17,839 nucleotides of DNA. Source: an uncultured Flammeovirgaceae bacterium (GTDB taxonomy: Bacteria; Bacteroidota; Bacteroidia; Cytophagales; Cyclobacteriaceae). The stretch is from positions 1 to 17,839 of the forward strand of contig CAKZPJ010000658.1 in assembly GCA_937138955.1 (NCBI GenBank), in the 5' to 3' direction. Each line of letters begins with the position of its first letter. Within the stretch, counting starts at the first letter, position 1. The translations under genes were made by a program, and so were the position numbers. This document shows, in pieces, positions 1 through 8,713 of the stretch. Below the pieces are notes generated by a model. It did no database searches, had not been told where the DNA came from, and was given only the letters and a program-made list of their open reading frames with translations.

Positions 1-17
1 CCTTACGGTTAGCATAT

Positions 18-52
18 AAAAAACCGCCTCATAATCTGACTTATGAGACGGC
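18..52 (-). terminator. Rho-independent terminator of the M23 peptidase gene
   Basis: Read on the minus strand, CCGTCTCATAA (41-51) pairs with TTATGAGGCGG (24-34) across a 6-nt loop, with one G-U pair, and is followed by a run of six T (18-23). It lies about 60 bases past the stop codon of the peptidase gene. The opposite strand has no good T tract, so it should work mainly for the minus strand. Confidence 0.85.
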
Positions 53-95
53 CTCTTCCATAGCTTAATAAGGTTATCGTTCACATACAGTACAT

Positions 96-123
96 CACAG
101 CGACTGATTCACAGCGACTGATT
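96..123. repeat. 14-bp perfect tandem duplication across the M23 gene stop codon
   Basis: CACAGCGACTGATT occurs at 96-109 and again at 110-123 with no spacer. The second copy encodes the last residues and part of the stop codon of the M23 gene. Although 14 is not a multiple of three, the reading frame ends at the same TGA with one or two copies, so the protein is unchanged. Confidence 0.9.
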
Positions 124-1083
124 TTCAATTGATGCTAATTGAACTAAAACCTCGTATTCTTCTGCTGTAATATCTTGGTAGAAATAGTAGATGGGATTAA
201 CTCGCTCGTTGTCTTTAAATACTTCGTAGTGCAAATGCGGTGCAGTAGAAGTTCCAGTATTTCCTACGTAACCAATGCACTGACCTCGTTCTACTTTCTG
301 ACCAGCCTTAATGTTAAAGTCCTGCAAATGAGCGTAACGGGTTTGGTATCCGTAGCCGTGGTCGATGATTACCTGCTTACCATAACCGGTGAACGAACTC
401 TTTACTTGCTTTACTTTACCCCCGCCCGTGGCATACACGGGAGTACCTTGCGGAGCGGAGAAGTCAATACCTGGGTGCATCATCTTCACTTTGTATATTG
501 GGTGAACCCGCATTCCGAAGCCAGAAGCTAAGCGACGTAACTCCTTATTAGAAACTGGTTGTATGGCTGGAATAGTGGCTAGAATTTCCGATTTGTTATC
601 GGCCATCTCTAATAAGTTATCGTACGACTTAGTCTGAATGTATAGTTGCCGTTTTAGTTGATCGATCCGCTGAAAGGTATTCACGATGATTTCCTCTCGT
701 TCCAGCCCATTCTCCAGTAGATCTTGATAACGATCTACTCCCCCCACCCCAGCATTTCTGACCGAAAGCGGAATAGGTTCAGCCTCAAAAATGGTTCGGT
801 ACACATTATTATCTCGCTCTTGTAATGACTCCAGCATTTTGTTGGCTCGATTCATATCCTTGCTAAGCATATCGTAGTAAAATGTAAGCTCTTCGTTTTC
901 CTTCTTCAGGCGAGCCGCTTTGGGCGACTCAAAGTACGTATCGAAGATAATCACTAAACTGATACCTGCCACTAACACCAACACGACGAAACCTGAAATA
1001 TTCAACAGAACATCCCAGCGGCTCACGCGCACCCGCTCGTATTTACAAGTTTCTGTATCGTAGTAATATTTAATTTTTGACAT
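109..1083 (-). CDS. Membrane-anchored M23 family metallopeptidase (LytM-type peptidoglycan endopeptidase)
   Basis: The 324-residue protein is a predicted peptidoglycan endopeptidase, or a regulator of one, acting in the periplasm. It has a short basic cytoplasmic N-terminus, one transmembrane helix (about residues 27-48), a coiled-coil stretch rich in Glu, Lys and Leu (about 55-165) and a C-terminal M23 domain (about 185-300). The domain keeps all expected zinc and catalytic residues: H203 and D207 in HPGID, H252 in YAHL, and H283/H285 in HLH. It is therefore probably an active enzyme rather than a degenerate LytM factor. The layout resembles Bacteroidota cell-wall peptidases that sit divergently from alaS. 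ATG at 1083 is the natural start, because the basic N-terminus and membrane helix follow it directly. That start codon lies inside a 17-nt palindrome. The substrate bond cannot be told from sequence. Confidence 0.93.
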   Translation of the reverse strand: MSKIKYYYDTETCKYERVRVSRWDVLLNISGFVVLVLVAGISLVIIFDTYFESPKAARLKKENEELTFYYDMLSKDMNRANKMLESLQERDNNVYRTIFEAEPIPLSVRNAGVGGVDRYQDLLENGLEREEIIVNTFQRIDQLKRQLYIQTKSYDNLLEMADNKSEILATIPAIQPVSNKELRRLASGFGMRVHPIYKVKMMHPGIDFSAPQGTPVYATGGGKVKQVKSSFTGYGKQVIIDHGYGYQTRYAHLQDFNIKAGQKVERGQCIGYVGNTGTSTAPHLHYEVFKDNERVNPIYYFYQDITAEEYEVLVQLASIENQSL

Positions 1084-1097
1084 AAGAAGTTCTTATG
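1081..1097. promoter_or_regulatory. 17-nt palindrome containing the M23 start codon
   Basis: CATAAGAA (1081-1088), one spacer base, then TTCTTATG (1090-1097) is a perfect inverted repeat. On the minus strand it ends exactly with the ATG of the M23 gene. It also lies just upstream of the putative alaS -7 box at 1113. It could be a DNA operator shared by the divergent genes, or an RNA hairpin (6-bp stem, 5-nt loop) that hides the start codon. The sequence is certain; the role is inference. Confidence 0.5.
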
Positions 1098-1112
1098 AAT
1101 CGCTTTTCGTTA

Positions 1113-1120
1113 TACTTTTG
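1113..1120 (+). promoter_or_regulatory. Putative alaS promoter -7 box (TANNTTTG type)
   Basis: TACTTTTG matches the Bacteroidota -7 consensus TANNTTTG. The upstream -33 position (about 1090-1092) reads TTC, only a partial match to TTG. If used, transcription would start near 1127 and leave a leader of about 100 bases before the alaS ATG, containing the inverted repeat at 1169-1204. Confidence 0.4.
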
Positions 1121-1168
1121 CACCTTGCTTTATTCTAAACAAATTCTTCAACGAGAAAATTTACATAA

Positions 1169-1204
1169 ACCATAATTTATTGTACTTTATTAATAAATTA
1201 TGGT
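1169..1204 (+). promoter_or_regulatory. 13-bp perfect inverted repeat in the alaS leader
   Basis: ACCATAATTTATT (1169-1181) and AATAAATTATGGT (1192-1204) are exact reverse complements around a 10-nt loop. The repeat ends 26 bases before the alaS ATG. It is AT-rich, so an RNA hairpin would be only moderately stable, and there is no T tract, so it is not an ordinary terminator. E. coli AlaRS is known to repress its own gene by binding a palindrome near the alaS start site, which makes a regulatory role reasonable here, but that is inference. Confidence 0.5.
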
Positions 1205-1230
1205 CTATTCATCGTAAATCCCACTTTTTC

Positions 1231-3861
1231 ATGACTTCTCAGGAAATACGCTCGGCTTTTATTCAATTTTTTGAACAAAAACAGCACCAATTTGTGCCCT
1301 CCGCCCCTATTGTGAACAAAGATGATCCTACCTTGATGTTCATAAATGCAGGTATGAACCAGTTTAAAGACTATTTTTTAGGAAATAAACCAGCACCTTA
1401 CTCCCGAGCCGCCAATAGTCAGAAATGTTTACGAGTCTCAGGTAAGCATAACGATTTAGAAGAAGTAGGGTTGGATACCTACCATCATACCATGTTTGAG
1501 ATGCTTGGTAACTGGTCGTTTGGTGATTACTTTAAGCAAGAAGCGATTACCTGGGCCTGGGAATTGCTTACCGATGTTTACAAACTGCCGAAAGACCGTC
1601 TTTACGCCTCAGTTTTTGGGGGCGATAAGCAAGATAGTCTGGAATTAGATCAAGAAGCTTACGACTACTGGAAGGAAATTATTGATGAAGATCGGATTAT
1701 TTTAGGTTCAAAAAAGGATAATTTCTGGGAAATGGGCGACACTGGCCCTTGCGGCCCCTGTTCAGAAATCCACATAGACTTACGTCCACCGGCAGAAATT
1801 GACAAACAACCAGGAAAAGAACTGGTAAACCAGGATCATCCACTAGTGGTTGAAATCTGGAACCTAGTGTTTATGCAATTTAACCGGCAAGCTTCCGGCG
1901 AATTACATGCGCTGTCTGCCCAACATATTGATACCGGAATGGGCTTTGAGCGGCTAGCGATGGCCATTCAGAATAAGCAATCTAACTACGATACTGACGT
2001 CTTTGCTCCGCTTATTGAGCAAGTAAGCCAACGAGCCAACGTTCGATACAGCGATAACCCAGAAACTGATATTGCTATCCGGGTCATCGTTGACCACATT
2101 CGGGCTATTGCATTTACTGTTGCCGATGGGCAACTACCTTCCAACAACAAAGCTGGTTATGTTATCCGCCGAATTCTGCGTCGGGCGGTTCGTTATGGTT
2201 ATACATTCTTAGGGCTGAAAGAGCCTTTTCTTTATCAATTAATACCTACGCTCAGTCAGCAATTTGCTGACGTTTTTCCTGAATTGAAGAAACAACAAGA
2301 TTTTGTTGGGAAAGTAGTTCAAGAAGAAGAGACTTCATTTTTGCGAACCTTGGAGGTTGGGTTACGGAAGCTTGATCAAATAAAAGAAGAGTATATAGCA
2401 GAAAAAGAAATTCCAGGTACAGTAGTATTTGAACTGTATGATACCTTTGGCTTTCCGTTTGACCTAACAGCTCTGATTGCCCGTGAAAATGGGTATTCGG
2501 TAGATGAAGCTGGCTTTGAGCAGGAGATGGAAAAGCAGAAAAGCCGATCTAAAGCAGCAACTTCTACCGATACGGGCGATTGGACAACTCTACTGGACGA
2601 CACAGATACAACCTTTGTGGGCTACGATACACTGACGGCGGAAGCCAGAATCATAAAATATCGACAGGTTCAAGATAAAAAATCTTCCTATTACCAACTG
2701 GTCTTAGATAAAACCCCATTTTACGCTGAAGGAGGTGGTCAGGTAGGCGACACCGGAGTTTTGGAATCAGATAGTGAACAGGTTTTCATTTTTGATACCA
2801 AGAAGGAAAACGACTTAATCGTTCACTTCACCAAAAAGCTACCAGCTAACATAGAAGTTACTTTCATTTGCCGAGTAGATTCCAATAAGCGGAAATCTAC
2901 CGAAAACAACCATAGTGCCACTCACTTGATGCACGCAGCGCTGCGCCAAATACTGGGTGAACATGTACAACAGCGGGGGTCACTAGTAAATGATCAGCTA
3001 CTTCGTTTCGACTTTTCTCACTTTGCTCGCATGAATGATGAAGAGATTCAGCGGGTCGAGCATTTAGTAAATGAGCGCATCCGAGAAAATATTCGCTTGG
3101 AGGAGCTGCGGAAAGTACCGATTGACGAGGCTAAATCGATGGGAGCGATGGCTCTATTTGGCGAAAAATACGGTAACGAAGTTCGAGTTATCGTTTTTGA
3201 CCAGGATTATTCAGTTGAGCTTTGTGGTGGTACGCATGTTCCGGCTACCGGGCACTTAGGTTTCTTCAAAATTATCTCCGAAGGCTCGGTAGCGGCGGGT
3301 ATTCGCCGTATTGAGGCAATCACTGGAATTGCTGCTGAAAATTATGTACAAGAGCAAGAAGAGCTTCTTGCAAGTGTTAAAGAAGCTCTGAAAAACCCTC
3401 GTGACCTTCCGAAAGCAGTACATACGTTAGTAGAAGAAAAAAATCAGCTGCAAAAGCAGATTGATACCCTTCAGCAGGAAAAAGCCCGTGGGATTCAACA
3501 AGAGCTAATCAACAAAGCCCAACTTATCAATGAAACCAAGGTAATTATTGAGAAGGTATCGTTACCCCAAATCGATATGCTCAAACAGTTATCTTTTAAC
3601 TTGAAGAACCAAGTAGATAAACTAGTCATGATTCTAGCGGCTGATATCAATGGCAAGCCTCAAATTTCGGTAGTTATCGATGAATCGCTAACCAAAACTT
3701 ACGATTTGCACGCTGGGCAACTAGTGAAGCAACTTGCTAAACATATTCGCGGTGGAGGAGGCGGGCAGCCCTTTTTCGCTACTGCTGGAGGAAAAGACGT
3801 AGCTGGATTAGAAAAAGTGTTAGAAGAAGCCAGAGAAATTGTTGAGGAAGCGGTTGGTTAA
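1231..3861 (+). CDS. alaS: Alanine--tRNA ligase
   Basis: This class II synthetase charges tRNA(Ala) with alanine in the cytoplasm. From the ATG at 1231 it has 876 residues, the usual bacterial length, and begins MTSQEIRSAF like other AlaRS proteins. The frame stays open upstream to a TTG at 1180, but that would add 17 atypical residues and place the start inside the leader inverted repeat. The order is catalytic domain, tRNA-recognition domain, editing domain and C-terminal DHHA1/C-Ala domain. The editing-site metal ligands are present: HSATH (H561, H565) and CGGTH (C665, H669). A glycine-rich GGGGGQP segment near the end is typical of the DHHA1 region. No frameshift or missing domain is visible. 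It is divergent from the M23 gene and convergent with the DUF4783 gene, so it is probably transcribed alone. Confidence 0.98.
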   Translation: MTSQEIRSAFIQFFEQKQHQFVPSAPIVNKDDPTLMFINAGMNQFKDYFLGNKPAPYSRAANSQKCLRVSGKHNDLEEVGLDTYHHTMFEMLGNWSFGDYFKQEAITWAWELLTDVYKLPKDRLYASVFGGDKQDSLELDQEAYDYWKEIIDEDRIILGSKKDNFWEMGDTGPCGPCSEIHIDLRPPAEIDKQPGKELVNQDHPLVVEIWNLVFMQFNRQASGELHALSAQHIDTGMGFERLAMAIQNKQSNYDTDVFAPLIEQVSQRANVRYSDNPETDIAIRVIVDHIRAIAFTVADGQLPSNNKAGYVIRRILRRAVRYGYTFLGLKEPFLYQLIPTLSQQFADVFPELKKQQDFVGKVVQEEETSFLRTLEVGLRKLDQIKEEYIAEKEIPGTVVFELYDTFGFPFDLTALIARENGYSVDEAGFEQEMEKQKSRSKAATSTDTGDWTTLLDDTDTTFVGYDTLTAEARIIKYRQVQDKKSSYYQLVLDKTPFYAEGGGQVGDTGVLESDSEQVFIFDTKKENDLIVHFTKKLPANIEVTFICRVDSNKRKSTENNHSATHLMHAALRQILGEHVQQRGSLVNDQLLRFDFSHFARMNDEEIQRVEHLVNERIRENIRLEELRKVPIDEAKSMGAMALFGEKYGNEVRVIVFDQDYSVELCGGTHVPATGHLGFFKIISEGSVAAGIRRIEAITGIAAENYVQEQEELLASVKEALKNPRDLPKAVHTLVEEKNQLQKQIDTLQQEKARGIQQELINKAQLINETKVIIEKVSLPQIDMLKQLSFNLKNQVDKLVMILAADINGKPQISVVIDESLTKTYDLHAGQLVKQLAKHIRGGGGGQPFFATAGGKDVAGLEKVLEEAREIVEEAVG

Positions 3862-3906
3862 TGAATAGAGTAACTTAGCAACTTATCATTCATTTCTTCT
3901 AGCTGC

Positions 3907-4314
3907 TTATTCTCGGTTAAAGTCAATCTTATCTACCAGATAGCTACCACCAAACTGCTTAATAAGCATTACTACTCGGAACTCACCCCGTTCGTGAACA
4001 AGCGTTCCAATAGTATATTTCACCCCTTCTTTAGAAGAACCTTGGTGTACGTAGCGAAAATCTTTGGGTGGATACTTGGTAAAGAACTCTTTTAGAACAA
4101 ACTCGGCTTGATTGCGGCTATAACTTGTCTGTTCACCGTTAATACTAATCTCAACGGTGTTATTTAGGTACTTACTAAGCTCGCGGGAGCTTCCTGATTT
4201 CAAAGCATCGCGTACATTGTTAATTACATCAGCTTGCGCTTGAAGCGGTTGTATGCTTCCAATTAGCAAACCAAGTAATACCCATAAATATGCTTTTCTG
4301 CACAAATAAATCAT
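3907..4314 (-). CDS. Exported DUF4783 family protein
   Basis: The product is a 135-residue protein of unknown function that matches my memory of DUF4783, a Bacteroidota family of small secreted proteins with an NTF2-like fold. The ATG at 4314 gives a good signal peptide: basic residues, a hydrophobic core (about 9-20) and a likely cleavage after the Ala-Gln-Ala near residue 27. The mature part carries the family-like stretches DVINNVRDALKSG, a central FTKYPPKDF and the ending YLVDKIDFN. A start seven codons upstream (4335) is open, but it would put polar residues before the signal and would lie upstream of the start site implied by the sigma-54-like element. It is convergent with alaS, with 45 bases between them. 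The molecular role is not known to me. Confidence 0.82.
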   Translation of the reverse strand: MIYLCRKAYLWVLLGLLIGSIQPLQAQADVINNVRDALKSGSSRELSKYLNNTVEISINGEQTSYSRNQAEFVLKEFFTKYPPKDFRYVHQGSSKEGVKYTIGTLVHERGEFRVVMLIKQFGGSYLVDKIDFNRE

Positions 4315-4335
4315 AGAATCTTGCGACTTTCCCAA

Positions 4336-4657
4336 TCATTTGCCAAAACTGTGCCAACCCTCGCGGATTATAGTAAATCTTACTCGTCTTCATTAAGTGG
4401 TTGCACACTCTTACTTTTCTTATTAAAACTACAGCTATATTATGCCTATTTTTAAAACATCACTGGCATTTATAGAATAATTTACCGAAATACTAATGTA
4501 GTTATTCTGCGATGATTTCTCTGCATATTTAATCTTTTAGTGCTTACCCGCTCCACTCGCGCATAGAAATGTTATATTCAACATTTTATATTTGGTTACT
4601 CAGAAATTGGCGGATGTAGTTACTTTAGTCGCGGATTACTTCAATATTTCTTTTTAA
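4336..4657. other. Divergent intergenic region between the DUF4783 and potassium channel genes
   Basis: These 322 bases hold no convincing gene. Near the left end is the sigma-54-like element described separately. A 7-bp inverted repeat, AGAATAA (4474-4480) and TTATTCT (4502-4508), spans a 21-nt loop. TACTTTAG at 4621-4628 matches seven of eight positions of a Bacteroidota -7 box for the channel gene, but I find no matching -33 element at the right distance. Confidence 0.5.
4341..4357 (-). promoter_or_regulatory. Sigma-54-like -24/-12 element upstream of the DUF4783 gene
   Basis: On the minus strand TTGGCACAGTTTTGGCA matches the sigma-54 consensus YTGGCACGRNNNTTGCW at all but two positions, and keeps the invariant GG (-24) and GC (-12) at the right spacing. 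A start site near 4330 would leave a leader of about 17 bases before the ATG at 4314. The same bases can also be read as TTGGCA repeated with an 11-bp period, so a protein-binding direct repeat is an alternative. Confidence 0.4.
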
Positions 4658-5701
4658 ATGGTTTACAGAGCTTGGAACAAATATCTAGGTTGGAGCAAAG
4701 AACTCATTTTTAATCGCTTGAGTTTTGGCCTACTGTTATTATTAGCTAGTATGGTAATAGGTCAACTTGGGTATACTATCGTTGAGGAATATTCTGCTAT
4801 TGACGCCTTTTATATGACAGTAATTACGCTCTCTACAGTTGGCTTTACTGAAGTGCGCGAACTTTCAGATGCAGGCCGTATCTTTACCAGCTTTTATATT
4901 ATATTTAATTTAGGAATATTTGCCTACGCTGTTGGTACCATTACTTCTTATTTTGTGGAGGGAGAGTTTGCCGAACTGTACCAGCGTTATACCATTGGTC
5001 GCCAAGTGGAAAGATTACGAAATCATGTTATAGTATGTGGACTGGGTCGGAATGGCTCTCGTACTTGCGAAGAGTTACAGAATAGCCAACATCCATTTGT
5101 ACTAGTTGAGCTTAAGCCAGACCTCGTTGAGCAGTACGCGACCAATAACGAAATTCAGTACGTTATTGGCGATGCAACCGCTGATGAGGTATTACTAGCA
5201 GCGGGTATTGAGCGAGCTGAGGCTATTATCACTACCCTTCCCCGCGATGCAGATAACGTGTTTATTACGCTAACCGCCCGGGAGTTAAGTCCGAACGTTA
5301 AAATTATTGCTCGAGCTACTGACGAGAGTTCCGAGAAAAAGCTCTATCGAGCCGGAGCCGACCAGGTAGTAATGCCCGATGCGATCGGTGGAGTTCATAT
5401 GGCTCGCCTTATTACGCAACCCTCGGTTATTGAGTTTCTAAATATTTTATCAGGAACTGGCGCCAATAGTTTAAAACTAGAGGATATTATGTATGATGAG
5501 CTTCAGAAGCCTTATCAGGGTAAAACACTGCGCGAATTGAATATTAGGCAACATACTGGGGCCACTGTTATAGGATTTCGCCATCAGTCCGAACGATTTA
5601 CGTTCAATCCCCACGGCGACCTAAAATTTGAGATAGGCGATACCATGATTATTGTGGGAACCGAACAAAATCTCCAGGCATTCCGAGACTATTATACCTA
5701 A
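4658..5701 (+). CDS. Two-TM potassium channel with RCK (TrkA-N/TrkA-C) domains
   Basis: The 347-residue protein is a MthK/Kch-like potassium channel. It has a membrane helix (about 22-43), a pore helix (about 46-59), a filter region, a second membrane helix (about 74-98), and then a cytoplasmic RCK domain. The RCK Rossmann motif is GLGRNG (residues 128-133), with the expected acidic residue in VLVELKP after the second strand. A TrkA-C domain fills roughly residues 260-347. Such channels gate potassium flow in response to a bound nucleotide or ion. The filter reads TVGFTE (60-65) instead of TVGYGD, so the second glycine of the signature is Thr. This suggests altered selectivity or a subfamily feature. 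ATG at 4658 fits the membrane topology. It stands alone between two intergenic regions. Confidence 0.9.
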   Translation: MVYRAWNKYLGWSKELIFNRLSFGLLLLLASMVIGQLGYTIVEEYSAIDAFYMTVITLSTVGFTEVRELSDAGRIFTSFYIIFNLGIFAYAVGTITSYFVEGEFAELYQRYTIGRQVERLRNHVIVCGLGRNGSRTCEELQNSQHPFVLVELKPDLVEQYATNNEIQYVIGDATADEVLLAAGIERAEAIITTLPRDADNVFITLTARELSPNVKIIARATDESSEKKLYRAGADQVVMPDAIGGVHMARLITQPSVIEFLNILSGTGANSLKLEDIMYDELQKPYQGKTLRELNIRQHTGATVIGFRHQSERFTFNPHGDLKFEIGDTMIIVGTEQNLQAFRDYYT

Positions 5702-5725
5702 TATTAATGATTGATAAATAATGGG

Positions 5726-5774
5726 CAGTTGACAGTTGATAATGGAAACCGGAAAAATATGACTGTGGACTGTG
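5726..5774. repeat. Two heptamer tandem pairs upstream of ligA
   Basis: CAGTTGA occurs twice in tandem (5726-5739), and GACTGTG occurs twice in tandem (5761-5774) 21 bases later. The two units differ in sequence but share the 7-bp period. They look like remnants of short tandem-repeat tracts of the kind scattered between genes in some Bacteroidota. Confidence 0.7.
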
Positions 5775-5791
5775 AACCAATAACTAATTAG

Positions 5792-7831
<2,040 letters not shown>

Positions 7832-7847
7832 TTTAACTGATTAAATA

Positions 7848-8387
7848 ATGTGGTTCTTTACCAAGAAAATTATAGGCTTCCAATTACCTAAGTTACTTAA
7901 GGAGAGCACAGTAAAACGCCAAACGGTAAATTACGAGAAAGCTGAACGTATTGGAATACTAATTACACTGGCTGATCATGAAAAGCAAAACACGGTTGAT
8001 GATTTTATCAACCACTTTTCTGCTGACCATAAAGAGGTGCAAGTGCTTTGCTATGACAGACGTCGGGCTAAGAACAAAATATTTGGCTACCTCCAATTTA
8101 GCGACCGTGATATTTCGGCTTTCGGAAAGTTTAAAGCCGAGCACCTTATCGACTTTGTTAATAGCCGCTTTGATTATTTAATTCACCTGGATACTGAGTC
8201 AAATCAAGTATTAGATAAAGTCCTAACGCTTAGCCAAGCTAAATGCCGGATTGGTTGCGATATCCCCGAACACCATTCCTACTACGAGCTAATGTTTCGT
8301 TCCGAAACGCTCTATGATCTATGTGAGCTAGTTATGCGCTACGTCCGCATTGTTTCAACTTCAGAAGAGGAAGCCGAAGCCTCATAA
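7848..8387 (+). CDS. DUF6913-like conserved Bacteroidota protein
   Basis: This 179-residue cytoplasmic protein has no signal peptide or membrane helix. It resembles, from memory, the DUF6913 family of Bacteroidota, whose function is not known to me. The N-terminus is basic (lysines up to about residue 30). An alternating alpha/beta pattern follows, with hydrophobic strands such as RIGILITL, VQVLCYD and FDYLIHLD, and a short Cys-containing CRIGCD segment near residue 130. The C-terminus is acidic. It starts 16 bases after ligA and ends at a strong hairpin terminator, so it is the last gene of the ligA unit. The link to DNA ligase may be only positional. No catalytic motif is recognisable. Confidence 0.75.
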   Translation: MWFFTKKIIGFQLPKLLKESTVKRQTVNYEKAERIGILITLADHEKQNTVDDFINHFSADHKEVQVLCYDRRRAKNKIFGYLQFSDRDISAFGKFKAEHLIDFVNSRFDYLIHLDTESNQVLDKVLTLSQAKCRIGCDIPEHHSYYELMFRSETLYDLCELVMRYVRIVSTSEEEAEAS

Positions 8388-8420
8388 AAAAAGCAATTCC
8401 TTGCAGAATTGCTTTTTTTT
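8386..8420. terminator. Bidirectional terminator between the DUF6913-like and Hc1-like genes
   Basis: GCAATTC (8393-8399) and GAATTGC (8406-8412) form a perfect stem around a 6-nt loop. A run of A (8386-8392) and a run of eight T (8413-8420) flank it and extend the pairing. The symmetry lets it stop transcription from both converging genes. It begins within the stop codon of the plus-strand gene. Confidence 0.9.
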
Positions 8421-8442
8421 CCAATAAGATTGGTATTTACCC

Positions 8443-8622
8443 TTAGGAGGCTTTGTTCTTAATATCCTGTACTTCTACTCGGATTTCTTGAGCTAGATTT
8501 TTCAAATCTTGCATACCTTTTCGTACTCGAGTACCAGCTGCTTGGTTCTCTTTATCGTAGAATTTCTCAAAATCACCTTCTAAAGACATTACCAAATCTC
8601 TTAATTCATCAAATCGTTTCAT
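8443..8622 (-). CDS. Hc1/histone-H1-like small DNA-associated protein
   Basis: This 59-residue protein resembles the short Bacteroidota members annotated as histone H1 or Hc1-like. It starts MKRFDELRDLVMSL and has the conserved-looking TRVRKGMQDLKNLAQEIR in its second half. Helix content should be high, with Arg and Lys mixed with acidic residues. It lacks the long Lys/Ala/Pro tail of chlamydial Hc1, so strong DNA compaction cannot be assumed; a nucleoid-associated role is suggested only by family name. ATG at 8622 is preferred over an in-frame TTG at 8643. It faces the DUF6913-like gene across a shared terminator and lies 91 bases downstream of the oxoamine synthase gene on the same strand, so partial read-through is possible. 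Confidence 0.85.
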   Translation of the reverse strand: MKRFDELRDLVMSLEGDFEKFYDKENQAAGTRVRKGMQDLKNLAQEIRVEVQDIKNKAS

Positions 8623-8662
8623 AGTTAGTTCAGTTGTGGACAAAAAAATTTAACAATTATGT

Positions 8663-8683
8663 GCCAATATAGCCAATATGGCT
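8663..8683. repeat. Overlapping direct and inverted repeats upstream of the Hc1-like gene
   Basis: GCCAATAT occurs at 8663-8670 and 8672-8679. The second copy is also half of AGCCA-ATA-TGGCT (8671-8683), a 5-bp inverted repeat. There is no T tract after it on the minus strand, so it is a poor terminator for the upstream synthase gene. It may be a binding site for the Hc1-like gene promoter. Confidence 0.35.
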
Positions 8684-8713
8684 TAAAAACAATAAAAACT
8701 GCAAGATTTGTTG

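Noticed and set aside
175..531. Open frame on the plus strand, 118 codons
   Set aside because: It lies antisense within the well-supported M23 domain and its product resembles no family.
1180..1230. TTG-started N-terminal extension of alaS
   Set aside because: The extra 17 residues are unlike AlaRS and begin inside the leader inverted repeat; ATG 1231 gives the family N-terminus.
8643..8669. Sigma-54-like TTGGCAC sequence upstream of the Hc1-like gene (minus strand)
   Set aside because: The -24 half matches, but there is no GC at the required -12 position.
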